Source of the DNA: Pseudomonadota bacterium | Lineage (GTDB): Bacteria > Pseudomonadota > Gammaproteobacteria > Burkholderiales > Burkholderiaceae_C | DNA length: 56,546 nucleotides | Direction of reading: 5' to 3' | Assembly (NCBI GenBank): GCA_021841865.1 | Contig: JAKCDM010000006.1 | Coordinates: 3,308-59,853 of the forward strand | Shown here: one piece after another, positions 8,799 to 17,729 of the stretch | Layout: every line of letters begins with the position of its first letter | How positions within the stretch are numbered: the first letter of the stretch is position 1 | Program-made: the position numbers and the translations under genes | Notes under the pieces: model-generated | Told to the model about the DNA's origin: nothing | What the model saw: only the letters and a program-made list of their open reading frames with translations | The model's database searches: none

Positions 8799-10697
8799 AT
8801 GTTCCGAACCAGAATGTCGCGTCTCGCCGCCCTCGTGGGCGGTGCCTGCTGTCTGCATGCCCGGGCGCAGGCCCAGGAGTCCGCAACCCAGGTCCTGCCA
8901 CCCGTCGTGGTGTCGGCATCGACCTTCGCCCAGCCTCTGTCGCAGGCGCTGCCCAGCACCAGCGTGATCACCCACGAACAGATCGTGCAGTCGGGCGCGC
9001 GCAACCTGACCACGCTGCTGCAGCGCGTGGCGGGCGTGCAACTGACTTTCAACGGCGGCCCCGGCCAGACCTCCACCACCTTCGTGCGCGGCTTCGGCAG
9101 CACCGACATGGGCGTGCTGGTGCTGCTCGACGGCGTTCCGCTTGGCGCGCAGGACGATTCCGGCAGCACCGGCTACCTGCAGAACCTGAGCACCGACCAG
9201 ATCCAGCGCATCGAGATCGTGCGCGGCAACGTGTCGGCGATCTACGGCTCGGGCGCCATCGGCGGCGTGATCCTGATCACCACGCGCGAAGGCAGCAGCA
9301 AGCCGCGCGCATCGGTGTCGGCGATGGCCGGCAGCCAGGACACGACGGCGCTGTCGGCCGACGCCAGCGGCCAAATCGGGCGCACGCGCGTGCAGGCCGG
9401 CTGGAGCCGCTATGTCACGCAGGGGATGCCGTCGCTGAGCCCGCCGCTGGCTGCGGCCTACGGCGCCGGCAGCGGCACCGACGGCTATCGCAACGACACG
9501 CGCAACGCGTCGATCGTGCAGCAGCTCGCCGCCGGACACAGCGTCGGGCTGAGGGCCTTTCGCAGCGACGGTGTCTACGACTACTCCAACGGCAGCGGCA
9601 GCGGCCAGACCCTGCAGCAGCTGGTGCAGCTGTTCAGCGACGACCGCATCGCGAAGCACTGGAGCTCGCGCCTGAGCCTTTCGCAGCAAAGCGTGGACAA
9701 CAGCAACTGGTCGTCGGGCAGCTACAGCGGAGCCGCGCGCACCCGGGTGCAGATGGTCCAGTGGCGCAACGTGGTGCGTCTCGACACGCACTGGACCCTC
9801 ACCGGCGGCGCCGACTGGCAGCACCAGTCCATCGAGACCGACGGCCCCGGCGCCTTCCCGAACGTCACGCGCAACGCCCGCGCGGTGTTCGCCGGAATCA
9901 ACGGGCTGTTCGGCGCCAACCAGCTGCAATTCAACCTGCGCCACGACAGCGTGGACGGGCTGAGCGGCCAGGACACCGGATACCTCGGCGCATCGCACGC
10001 GCTGGGCGGCGGCTTCAAGGTGCTGGCCAGCTACTCCACGGCGTTCAACGCGCCGCCGCTGGGCTACCTGTACTCGGACGTCCCGAACTACTACATCGAG
10101 GCCAACCCGGCGCTGCGCCCGGAGAAGGCGCATTCGAGCGAAGCCGGTCTGCAATGGCAACGCGGCGCCACGCTGCTGCGGGCGACGCTGTTCGATACCC
10201 GCATGACCGATGAATGGGTGTTCGGCAGCGATCCGGTCACCGGCATGTCGCAGTTCCAGAACATCGCCAGTTCGCGCACGCGCGGCGTGGAGCTGACCGG
10301 CAGCACGGCGTGGCAGGGCTGGCAGCTCGACGGCAACCTGACCCTGCAGCAGCCGGTCGACCTGAGCCAGCCCGGGCACCCCACCTTGCAGCGCCGCGCG
10401 CGCAGCATGGCCAACCTGCAGCTCAGCCACGACTGGCACGGCGTGCTGCTGGGCGCAAGCGTGCACTACAGCGGACCGCGCCCGGACCTGGACTACGCGA
10501 ACTACCCGGCCACGCCGGTGGTGCTGGGCTCCTACACCACGGTCGACCTCAGCGCCGGCGGACGCCTGGCCCCGCAGTGGCACTGGAACGTGCATGTGCG
10601 CAACCTGTTCGACAAGGCCTACCAGACCGCCTACGGCTACAACCGAGCGCCCTTCGGCGTGTTCGTCGGCCTGAGCTGGCACCCGCCGGGCTGGTGA
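8799..10697 (+). CDS. btuB: TonB-dependent vitamin B12 receptor (BtuB-like)
   Basis: Outer-membrane receptor of 632 residues for cobalamin or related corrinoids. A signal peptide occupies about residues 1-26 (MFRTRMSRLAALVGG, then ARAQAQ). A TonB-box-like PPVVVSAS follows, then the plug (about 40-150: ITHEQIVQSGARNLTTLLQR, IRG-type FVRGFGSTDMGVLVLLDGVP, IEIVRGNVSAIYGSGAIGG) and a long beta barrel ending in a terminal Trp. The start at ATG 8799 gives a clean signal peptide; an upstream in-frame GTG at 8763 is possible. The cobalamin riboswitch directly upstream is the main evidence for substrate. Confidence 0.88.
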   Translation: MFRTRMSRLAALVGGACCLHARAQAQESATQVLPPVVVSASTFAQPLSQALPSTSVITHEQIVQSGARNLTTLLQRVAGVQLTFNGGPGQTSTTFVRGFGSTDMGVLVLLDGVPLGAQDDSGSTGYLQNLSTDQIQRIEIVRGNVSAIYGSGAIGGVILITTREGSSKPRASVSAMAGSQDTTALSADASGQIGRTRVQAGWSRYVTQGMPSLSPPLAAAYGAGSGTDGYRNDTRNASIVQQLAAGHSVGLRAFRSDGVYDYSNGSGSGQTLQQLVQLFSDDRIAKHWSSRLSLSQQSVDNSNWSSGSYSGAARTRVQMVQWRNVVRLDTHWTLTGGADWQHQSIETDGPGAFPNVTRNARAVFAGINGLFGANQLQFNLRHDSVDGLSGQDTGYLGASHALGGGFKVLASYSTAFNAPPLGYLYSDVPNYYIEANPALRPEKAHSSEAGLQWQRGATLLRATLFDTRMTDEWVFGSDPVTGMSQFQNIASSRTRGVELTGSTAWQGWQLDGNLTLQQPVDLSQPGHPTLQRRARSMANLQLSHDWHGVLLGASVHYSGPRPDLDYANYPATPVVLGSYTTVDLSAGGRLAPQWHWNVHVRNLFDKAYQTAYGYNRAPFGVFVGLSWHPPGW

Positions 10698-10789
10698 CGG
10701 TCGCGCGCTGCCGTGCTCGACGACATATCGCGCCAGCAAGATGCGTTCTCGTACCATGCAGGGCTGTTCCCCGCATCTACAAAAGCACC

Positions 10790-12598
10790 GTGACAGCCGC
10801 GCCCATCCCCGAGCATTCCGCCGTTCCCGTATCGCCTTCGCTGGAGCCCCTCGTGCGCACCGGGCACATCGGCAGCGATCCGGGGGGCGTGAGCCGGCGC
10901 AGCCTGTACGTGCTGTTGCTGGCGACGCTGATCGGCCTGGCCGCGGTGCCCATCGCCGAGGTGCTGATGGCGCTGATCGGCCTGATCACCCACCTGTGCT
11001 TCCAGGGCCGATGGGTCTGGAGCCTGGGCAACCCGGGGGACAACCACCTGGGCGCGCTGGTCATCGCGGTGCCTGTGCTCGGCTCGGTGGTGGTCGGGCT
11101 GATGGCTCGCTACGGCTCGCCGGCGATTCGCGGCCACGGCATCCCGGAGGCGATGGAGCAGATCCTCACCAATCGCAGCCGAATCCCGGCTCGCGTGCTG
11201 TGGCTCAAGCCGCTGTCGGCGGCGATTTCCATCGGCACCGGCGGGCCGTTCGGCGCCGAGGGCCCGATCATCGCCACCGGCGGCGCGCTGGGCTCGCTGG
11301 TCGGGCAGTGGCTGCACATCACTCCCGACGAGCGCAAGACCCTGCTCGGCGCCGGCGCCGCTGCGGGCATGACCGCGGTGTTCGGCACGCCGGTCTCCGC
11401 GGTGCTGCTGGCGGTCGAGCTGCTGCTGTTCGAATTCCGCCCGGCGTCGCTGCTGCCGGTGGTCGGCGCCTGCGCGGCGGCGGCCGCCGGGCATATCGCG
11501 CTGCACGGCAACCAGCCGTTCTTCGCCATGCCGGCGCTGGCCTGGCCGCACCCCGCCGCGCTGGTCGGCAGCGCCCTGCTGGGCGCAGTCGTCGGCCTGG
11601 TCGCGGTCATCATCACGCGCGCGCTGTACGCGATCGAGGACGGCTTCGAACGCCTGCCGGTGCACTGGATGTGGTGGCCCGCGCTGGGCGCCATCGTCGT
11701 CGGCGTGGTCGGCTGGTGGCAGCCGCGCACGCTGGGCGTGGGCTACGCCAACATCACCGACGCGCTCGCCGGCACGCTGGCCACCCGCGCGCTGCTGGTG
11801 CTGGGCGCGGCCAAGCTGGTGTCATGGGCCATCGCGCTGGGCAGCGGCACCTCGGGCGGCACGCTGGCTCCGCTGATGACCATCGGCGCCTGCCTGGGCG
11901 CGGTGCTGGGGCACGCCGTGGCGGTCGCCATGCCCTGGCTCGGGCTCGACCCGCGGCTGGCCGCGCTGATCGGCATGGCGGCGATTTTCGCCGGAGCGTC
12001 GCGCGCGCTGTTCGCGTCGGTCGTGTTCGCGCTGGAGGCGACCTGGCAGACGCCGGCGCTGCTGGCGCTGATGATCGGTTGCGCCTGCGCCTACCTGGTC
12101 TCGGGGCTGCTGATGCGCGAGACCATCATGACCGAGAAGATCGCGCGCCGAGGCGTGCATGTTCCCAACGCCTACCAGGCGGACCCGTTCATGCAGGAGC
12201 GCGTGGCCGCGCATGCCAGCATGCAGCCGGTCAGCCTGCAGGCGCAACGACTCGCCGGCGACGCCATCGCCTGGCTGGACAGCGAGCCGCAGGCCTGCCA
12301 CCAGGGCTACCCGGTGGTCGATGCCCAGGGCTGCGTGCTCGGAGTGCTCACGCGCAGGGACCTGCAGCGCGCCAGCGCCGGCGACGCGACGCTGCAGCAG
12401 CTGCTGCAACGCGCGCCGGTGGTGGTGCGAGCCGACGACACGCTGCACGACGCGCTGAACCTGATGGTGCTGCACGACATCGGCCGCCTGCCCGTGGTGG
12501 GCGACGACGGCCGCACCCTGCGCGGCATGCTCACCCGCAGCGATGTGCTGGGCGCGTGGCGCCGGCGCACGCTGGACGCCACGCGCCGCGGCCACTGA
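10790..12598 (+). CDS. ClC-family chloride channel/transporter with C-terminal CBS pair
   Basis: ClC membrane protein of 602 residues with the family's helix pattern. The first anion-site motif reads GHGIPE (115-120), with His where the canonical GSGIP has Ser. The gating-glutamate motif is GAEGP (155-159, Glu157). The third motif reads GTSGGTLAPL instead of GGIFAP. A CBS pair fills about 465-595 (GYPVVDAQGCVLGVLTRRDL; IGRLPVVGDDGRTLRGMLTR) and probably binds nucleotide. The GTG at 10790 was chosen; upstream codons in frame are unrelated. Whether it is a channel or an H+/Cl- exchanger cannot be told. A second, more canonical ClC lies at 22697. Confidence 0.88.
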   Translation: MTAAPIPEHSAVPVSPSLEPLVRTGHIGSDPGGVSRRSLYVLLLATLIGLAAVPIAEVLMALIGLITHLCFQGRWVWSLGNPGDNHLGALVIAVPVLGSVVVGLMARYGSPAIRGHGIPEAMEQILTNRSRIPARVLWLKPLSAAISIGTGGPFGAEGPIIATGGALGSLVGQWLHITPDERKTLLGAGAAAGMTAVFGTPVSAVLLAVELLLFEFRPASLLPVVGACAAAAAGHIALHGNQPFFAMPALAWPHPAALVGSALLGAVVGLVAVIITRALYAIEDGFERLPVHWMWWPALGAIVVGVVGWWQPRTLGVGYANITDALAGTLATRALLVLGAAKLVSWAIALGSGTSGGTLAPLMTIGACLGAVLGHAVAVAMPWLGLDPRLAALIGMAAIFAGASRALFASVVFALEATWQTPALLALMIGCACAYLVSGLLMRETIMTEKIARRGVHVPNAYQADPFMQERVAAHASMQPVSLQAQRLAGDAIAWLDSEPQACHQGYPVVDAQGCVLGVLTRRDLQRASAGDATLQQLLQRAPVVVRADDTLHDALNLMVLHDIGRLPVVGDDGRTLRGMLTRSDVLGAWRRRTLDATRRGH

Positions 12599-12612
12599 CC
12601 CGCGCCCCGCGC

Positions 12613-13143
12613 TCAGCGCGCGGCCTGCCCGGGGCGCCAGGACTGGCCGCCGGCGGCGGCCTCGAGTTCGAGCAGCGCGCGCTTGCGCTCGAGCCCGCCG
12701 GCATAGCCGCGCAGCGCGCCGTCGCTACCCACCACGCGATGGCAGGCGACGACCACCAGCAGCGAATTCGCGCCGACTGCGCGCGCCACCGCGCGGGCGT
12801 GGCCCGCGCCCAGGCCGAGTTCCACGGCGAGGGCCGCGTAGCTGGTGCGCCTGCCGTAGCCGATGCCGGCCAGCGCCTGCCACACGCTGCGCTCGAAGGC
12901 GCTGCCCTCGGCATGCAGCGGCAGCTCGAAGACACGGCGCCGTGCGCCCAGGTATTCGTCGAGCTGGCGCGCGGCCTCGCGCAGCACAGCGGGCGCGGTG
13001 GCGTCGAGCTGTGGCGTGTCGAACGCGGCGGACGCGGCAGACTCGGCAAAAGCGACCTCGAAGCGCAGGCCCGACAAGGCCTCGCCGCGCGCGCGCAGCA
13101 GCACCGGCCCGAGCCGGCTGGGGCAACGCCACCACGTGCTCAT
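12613..13143 (-). CDS. ogt: Methylated-DNA--protein-cysteine methyltransferase (Ogt-type)
   Basis: Suicide repair protein that takes O6-alkyl groups from guanine onto a cysteine. 176 residues. The C-terminal domain has FERSVWQALAGIGYGRRTSY and the active-site motif VVACHRVVGS with acceptor Cys134. The residue before it is Ala instead of the usual Pro of PCHRV. GYAGGLERKRALLELE completes the DNA-binding region. Its ATG overlaps the stop of the upstream Ada/AlkA-like gene (ATGA at 13140-13143), so the two repair proteins are probably made in step. Confidence 0.92.
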   Translation of the reverse strand: MSTWWRCPSRLGPVLLRARGEALSGLRFEVAFAESAASAAFDTPQLDATAPAVLREAARQLDEYLGARRRVFELPLHAEGSAFERSVWQALAGIGYGRRTSYAALAVELGLGAGHARAVARAVGANSLLVVVACHRVVGSDGALRGYAGGLERKRALLELEAAAGGQSWRPGQAAR

Positions 13144-14558
13144 GGCTGTCCGCCCCGGGCCGCGCGGCGCGCCAGGTGCATCGCCGCGTAGGCGCGCCAC
13201 GGGCGCCAGCGCTCGGCCTGTTCGAGCAGGCCTGGATCGGCGCTGGCGAAGGCATCGGGCCAGCCCAGCGCCTGCATGGCCACTCGCTGCACCGTCGGCT
13301 CGTCCATGCCCGGCGCCGCGCGCAACGCGCCCAGCGTGGTCTCCAGCGCCGACCAGGGCTGCAACTCCAGGCGCGCGGCACAAAGTTCGCGCGCGCAGTG
13401 CAGCAGGGCTGCGGCATCGTCGGCGGGCACGCCGATGCGCTGCAGCTGCGGCTCGTCGCGCGCGGCCAGTTCCTCGGCCGATGGAAAGCAGCGGCTCAGC
13501 GCCACCGGGGCCGCCGCCATGGCCTCGGGCAACGGCGGCGCCGCGAAGGCGTCGACCATGCGGGCCAGCAGCGGCACGGCGCGCTCGCCGCGGCGCAGCA
13601 GCAGCGAGCGCGCGAGGGTCTCGAATCCGTCCGGGTGGCCCGGCACGCGAATCCCCGGTGCGCCGGCGGCGAGATCTCCCAGGCGCGCATCCACCGCCTG
13701 CGGGCTGGCACCGAGGTCGAACATGCGCCGCAGCCTGGCCAGCAGCTGGGGCATCGCCGCCGCCAGCGACGCGCTGGCGCGCACCCGCAGCGTGCAGCGC
13801 GCCGCATCGTTCCAGGCCAGCATCCATCCCTCGCAGACAGCGTCGCGTCCGCGCAGTCGCACGGTGCGTGCGTAGCGCCCGGCGTCGACATGCTCGATGC
13901 CGGGAACAGCCTGCGCCGCGGCCTGCTCCAGCCAGGCCTGCCAGGCCAGCGGCGGACGGTAGGCGAGCGCCAGCTCGAGGGTGTCGGGCCCGGCCGACGA
14001 GGCTCCGCGGCGGATCTGCTGCGCGCGCAAGCCCCAGCGCTGGCGCAGCAAGGCGTGGAAGCGGCGCTGGCTGCCGAAGCCGCAGGCCATCGCGATATGC
14101 GACACCGGCAGCGTGGTCTGGGTCAGGCACTGCTTGGCCAGCAGCAGGCGCTGGGTCTGCGCCAGCTCGAGCATGGACACGCCGAACTCGGCGCGAAACA
14201 GGCGCCGCAGATGGCGCGCGCTGACTCCCACTCGCGCGGCGAGCTGCTCAGTGCCGGCGTGGTCGAGAAAACCCTGTTCGATCAGCGCAGCGGCGGCCTG
14301 CGCCAGGCGACCCGCGATGTCGGGCAGGCCCCAGCCGGGCGCCAGCTCGGGGCGGCAGCGCAGGCAGGGCCGGAATCCCGCCTTCTCGGCCGCCGCGGCG
14401 CTGGGAAAGAAATGGCAGTTCTCGCGCCGCGGCGTGCGCACCGCGCAGACCGGGCGGCAATAGATGCCGGTGCTCGACACGCCGACGAAAAAGCGTCCGT
14501 CGAAGCGTCGGTCGCGCGCGCGCAGGGCGTCGAAGCATTGGTCGGCATCGAGTTGCAT
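13140..14558 (-). CDS. Ada-type regulator / AlkA-type 3-methyladenine DNA glycosylase fusion
   Basis: 472-residue three-part protein. An Ada-like zinc domain at 1-75 has Cys34, Cys38, Cys65 and Cys68; Cys34 corresponds to the methyl-phosphotriester acceptor. An AraC-type helix-turn-helix follows at about 95-180 (AARVGVSARHLRRLFRAEFG). The C-terminal half is AlkA N domain plus HhH-GPD glycosylase (about 200-460), ending with AERWRPWRAYAAMHL; the Asp near 441 aligns with AlkA's catalytic Asp238. It should sense methyl damage, activate transcription and excise 3-methylated bases. The Ogt domain of E. coli Ada is supplied by the coupled downstream gene. Confidence 0.9.
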   Translation of the reverse strand: MQLDADQCFDALRARDRRFDGRFFVGVSSTGIYCRPVCAVRTPRRENCHFFPSAAAAEKAGFRPCLRCRPELAPGWGLPDIAGRLAQAAAALIEQGFLDHAGTEQLAARVGVSARHLRRLFRAEFGVSMLELAQTQRLLLAKQCLTQTTLPVSHIAMACGFGSQRRFHALLRQRWGLRAQQIRRGASSAGPDTLELALAYRPPLAWQAWLEQAAAQAVPGIEHVDAGRYARTVRLRGRDAVCEGWMLAWNDAARCTLRVRASASLAAAMPQLLARLRRMFDLGASPQAVDARLGDLAAGAPGIRVPGHPDGFETLARSLLLRRGERAVPLLARMVDAFAAPPLPEAMAAAPVALSRCFPSAEELAARDEPQLQRIGVPADDAAALLHCARELCAARLELQPWSALETTLGALRAAPGMDEPTVQRVAMQALGWPDAFASADPGLLEQAERWRPWRAYAAMHLARRAARGGQP

Positions 14559-14648
14559 GCCTGAACTGTAGGCCCGGCACTCGCCGTGCGCGTGCCGGAT
14601 CCGGACCTTCGATCCGCGGCGGGGCCCGCCCGCCCCGCGGACGCCCGC

Positions 14649-15554
14649 TCAGCCCGAGTAGCCGCCGATGCGCCCTTCGCGGAAGTCCCGCACGGCCTCG
14701 AAGATTTCCTGCTGCGAGTTCATCACGAAGGGGCCGTACTGCACGATGGGCTCGCGCAACGGGCGCCCGGCGATGAGCAGCGCGCGGGTCTCGGGGCCGG
14801 CCTGCAGCACCACGCCGTCGGCTTGCGGGTCGTTGGCCAGGATGGCCATTCGCTGCGCCGGCACGGCCTGCTCGCCGATCCGCAGTTCGCCGCGATAGAC
14901 GTAGACGAAGGCGTTGTGCGCGGCGTCGAGCGCCTGCTCGAAGCGGACCCCCGCGGGCAGGTGCAGGTCGAGATACAGCGGCTCGGTGGTGTCGCGCGTG
15001 ACCGCGCCCGCCACGCCGCCGCTGTGCCCCGCCAGCACGCACACGTCGACTCCCGCGGCGGTGCGCAGGCGCGGAATGTCGGCTGCCTGCACGTCGCGGT
15101 ACCAGGGCTGGCGCATCTTGTCGCGCGCCGCCAGGTTCAGCCACAGCTGGAAGCCTTCCATGACCCCGCTTTCCTGCTGGGGAATCTCGGAGTGTACGAC
15201 TCCGCGGCCGGCCGTCATCCATTGCATTCCGCCGTTCTGCAGCAGGCCTTCGTGGCCCGCGCTGTCGCGATGCAGCATGCGCCCGGCGATCATGTAGGTG
15301 ATGGTCTCGAAACCACGGTGCGGGTGATCGGGGAATCCGGCGATGTAGTCGTCCGGGTTGTCGCTGCCGAACGCGTCGAGCATGAGGAAGGGGTCGAGGC
15401 GACGCTGCAGGTCCTGCGTCAGCACCCGGGTCAGGCGCACGCCGGCGCCGTCGGACGTGGCCTGGCCGCGCACCAGGCGCTCGACCTGGCGCGCTCGGCG
15501 CACGACCGGCTCGGCGCCGGCCTGGGGACGAAGGGACGCATCGGCGTGGGTCAT
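14649..15554 (-). CDS. Pirin family protein
   Basis: Cupin-fold pirin of 301 residues. The N-terminal cupin carries the metal site region FPDHPHRGFETITYMIAGRM and MQWMTAGRGVVHSEIPQ (His/His/His/Glu ligands). Bacterial pirins include quercetin 2,3-dioxygenases and redox-linked regulators; the substrate here is unknown. The start MTHADASLR at 15554 has an AGGAG box upstream; an in-frame ATG six codons earlier is less well placed. It is 70 bases downstream of azoR on the same strand, a common pirin-azoreductase pairing in proteobacteria. Confidence 0.9.
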   Translation of the reverse strand: MTHADASLRPQAGAEPVVRRARQVERLVRGQATSDGAGVRLTRVLTQDLQRRLDPFLMLDAFGSDNPDDYIAGFPDHPHRGFETITYMIAGRMLHRDSAGHEGLLQNGGMQWMTAGRGVVHSEIPQQESGVMEGFQLWLNLAARDKMRQPWYRDVQAADIPRLRTAAGVDVCVLAGHSGGVAGAVTRDTTEPLYLDLHLPAGVRFEQALDAAHNAFVYVYRGELRIGEQAVPAQRMAILANDPQADGVVLQAGPETRALLIAGRPLREPIVQYGPFVMNSQQEIFEAVRDFREGRIGGYSG

Positions 15555-15624
15555 GGCATGCAACTCCTGCAATGGGCCGGCGCGCCGCGCGCGCCGGCGT
15601 GGATCGGACGAGACCGGGCCGGCA

Positions 15625-16224
15625 TCAGCCGAGCGCGGCCTCGAGGTCGGCGCGCGCCTGCTCCATGGCCTGCTCGGCGGCCTGCGGCCCCATCGCGAAA
15701 CCCTCGGCGTAGATCGGGCGCACGTCGGTCATGCCCAGGAAGCCCAGCACGGTCTTCAGGTACGGCACCTGGGCGTCCGTGGGGGTGTCGCGGTAGCGAC
15801 CTCCGCGGGCCAGCGCCAGGTACACGGTCTTGCCGGTCAGCAGCCCCTGCGGGCCCTGCTCGGTGTAGCGGAAGGTCACGCCGGCGCGGGCGATGGCGTC
15901 GATCCAGTTCTTCAGCTGTGCCGGCACACCGAAGTTGTACATCGGGACTCCCAGCACCAGCACGTCGTGCGCGCGAACCTCGGCGATCAGCGCGTCGTCC
16001 AGCGCCACGCGTGCGGCCTGCTCCGGGTTGCGCTGCTCGGCGGGCGTGAACAGCGCGCCCAGCGCGGCTTCGTCGAGCATCGGGTGAGGGTTGCGCGCCA
16101 GGTCGCGCAACTTCACGCTGGCCTGCGGGTGGCGCTGCAGCAGTCGCTGCGTGACCAGATCGGCGACGCGGGTGGAGTTGGCGCCTTCGCGCCTGGCGCT
16201 TCCGTTGACTTGCAGGATGTTCAT
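15625..16224 (-). CDS. azoR: FMN-dependent NADH:quinone reductase / azoreductase
   Basis: Flavodoxin-like fold protein of 199 residues. The N-terminal [20 protein letters not shown] holds the FMN phosphate loop. [20 protein letters not shown] is the hallmark FMN-binding segment of AzoR, and [12 protein letters not shown] is the second flavin loop. It reduces quinones and azo compounds by two-electron steps. ATG at 16224 gives the normal AzoR length. It is divergent from a LysR regulator, which probably controls it together with pirin. Confidence 0.92.
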   Translation of the reverse strand: MNILQVNGSARREGANSTRVADLVTQRLLQRHPQASVKLRDLARNPHPMLDEAALGALFTPAEQRNPEQAARVALDDALIAEVRAHDVLVLGVPMYNFGVPAQLKNWIDAIARAGVTFRYTEQGPQGLLTGKTVYLALARGGRYRDTPTDAQVPYLKTVLGFLGMTDVRPIYAEGFAMGPQAAEQAMEQARADLEAALG

Positions 16225-16338
16225 TGTGTTTTCCCGGATATTGTTCGTGGAATGCGGGTGCGGCATTGTGTTCGCCCCCGATGCATCACAATTTATTCGT
16301 TGCAGCAGGCTTTTATAAGTGCCCGTTCTGGATAACAA

Positions 16339-16356
16339 TGTTCCATCCATGGAACA
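16339..16356. promoter_or_regulatory. Candidate operator overlapping the LysR start codon
   Basis: TGTTCCAT-CC-ATGGAACA is a perfect 8-base inverted repeat with a 2-base spacer. Its right arm begins with the ATG of the LysR gene. The site lies in the azoR/LysR divergent region, so LysR could bind it to autoregulate and control azoR. The repeat is observed; the binding protein is inferred. Confidence 0.45.
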
Positions 16357-17293
16357 ATCCAGTCGACCCGGCGAGATCGAGCCCAACGACCTGCTGCTGT
16401 TCGCCCGCGTGGCCGAGCTGGGCAGCCTGAGTCGAGCGGCCGAACGCCTGGGCTGGCCCAAGTCGACCGTGTCGCGCCGCCTGAGCCTGCTCGAGCGGCG
16501 CCTCGGCGAGCGCCTGCTGCTGCGCACCACGCGACGCCAGACCCTGACCGATTTCGGGCGCGTGCTGCTCGAGCATGCACGCCTGGTGGCGGCCGAGGTG
16601 GACGCCGTCACCGCGCTGGGCGAACAGCGTCGCGCAGAGCCCTCCGGGCGACTGCGCGTGTCGATGCCCAGCGATTTCGCCAACCTGCTGCTGGCCGACA
16701 GCCTGGCCGCGTTCGTCGCGCTGCACCCGCGCATCGAGCTCGAGATCGACTTGTCGCCGCGGCGCGTGGACCTGCTGGCCGAAGGCTTCGACCTCGCGGT
16801 GCGCATGGGCGAACTGCCCGACGACGCCTATCTCGCCGCGCGCGCGGTGGCGCAGCTGTCCAACGGCCTGTACGCATCGCCCGACTATCTGGCCAGCCGC
16901 GGCGAGCCGCGACACCCGGACGAGCTCGCGGGCCACGCCGGCCTGCAGTTGCTGGCCCGCAACGGACAGGGCATGCCCTGGGTGCTGCGCCTGGGCGAGC
17001 AGATGTGGCAGGGCCTGCCCGGCGGCCAGCTGCGCGCGAACTCTCCCGAGCTGCTGCTGCGCATGGCGCGTGCCGGCAGCGGGATCGCTGCCTTGCCCGA
17101 CGCCTTCGCGCAGCCCAGCGTGCAGCGCGGGGCGCTGCGGCGCGTGCTCGCGCCGTGGACCTTGCCGTTGCAGACGGCGTGGGCGGTGTTTCCCGGGCGC
17201 AACCCGCTGCCGGCGCGCACACGTGCCTTCGTCGACATGCTGCGCACGGCCCTCGGACCGGTACACGCCAGGAGCGTGGGCGGCAGAGGGTGA
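16349..17293 (+). CDS. LysR-family regulator, divergent from azoR
   Basis: LTTR of 314 residues from ATG 16349. The winged helix at about 8-67 includes [20 protein letters not shown] and [20 protein letters not shown]. The effector domain from about 90 ([16 protein letters not shown]) runs to the C-terminus. It belongs to the broad group with a conserved VSRR recognition helix, which often regulates adjacent redox enzymes. A GTG start at 16319 is possible, but the ATG places the coding start on a perfect inverted repeat. It probably controls azoR and pirin on the other strand. Confidence 0.88.
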   Translation: MEQSSRPGEIEPNDLLLFARVAELGSLSRAAERLGWPKSTVSRRLSLLERRLGERLLLRTTRRQTLTDFGRVLLEHARLVAAEVDAVTALGEQRRAEPSGRLRVSMPSDFANLLLADSLAAFVALHPRIELEIDLSPRRVDLLAEGFDLAVRMGELPDDAYLAARAVAQLSNGLYASPDYLASRGEPRHPDELAGHAGLQLLARNGQGMPWVLRLGEQMWQGLPGGQLRANSPELLLRMARAGSGIAALPDAFAQPSVQRGALRRVLAPWTLPLQTAWAVFPGRNPLPARTRAFVDMLRTALGPVHARSVGGRG

Positions 17294-17399
17294 GCCCGCT
17301 GCACGTCGTCAGGGACGGTTCATTCCGGCGTCGATTCGTCGCCCATAGTGACCACTACGGACTCCTCACCACCGCGCACAGGCCGGCGCCCGACCCGAG

Positions 17400-17729
17400 T
17401 CAACCCAGCAGCCAGCGCCAGCCGAGGTAGACGACCATGCCGGCGCCGATCGCCGGCAGCAGGCTGCGCGCGCGCAGCGACACCGCCGCCGTGACCAGCA
17501 TGCCTGCCAGCCAGGGGTTGCGCCAGCTCAGATCCCAGTGCCTTCCGTCCGGCAGCAGCACCAGAGGCACGGTGATGGCGGTCAGCACGGCCACCGGCAC
17601 ATGGCTCAGCGCGCGGCGGACACGGGACGGGAATCGAACCCGCTCGCCGAGCGCGAACAGCGCGAAACGCACCCCGAAGGTGACCGCCGCCATGCCGCCG
17701 ATGGTCAACGCGAGCGACAGGCTGCTCAT
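17400..17729 (-). CDS. azlD: AzlD-type branched-chain amino acid exporter subunit
   Basis: Small hydrophobic protein of 109 residues with about four membrane segments. It matches the AzlD family: a VTFGVRFALFAL segment, then RRALSHVPVAVLTAITVPLV, and a C-terminal MVVYLGWRWLLG helix. AzlD pairs with AzlC to export branched-chain amino acids and analogues. Its ATG overlaps the azlC stop (ATGA at 17726-17729), so the subunits are translationally coupled. Confidence 0.87.
   Translation of the reverse strand: MSSLSLALTIGGMAAVTFGVRFALFALGERVRFPSRVRRALSHVPVAVLTAITVPLVLLPDGRHWDLSWRNPWLAGMLVTAAVSLRARSLLPAIGAGMVVYLGWRWLLG

Noticed and set aside
16330-16339. GGATAACAAT resembling part of the lac operator
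   Set aside because: Ten-base coincidence with no LacI-type gene nearby. The stronger signal is the adjacent TGTTCCAT dyad.
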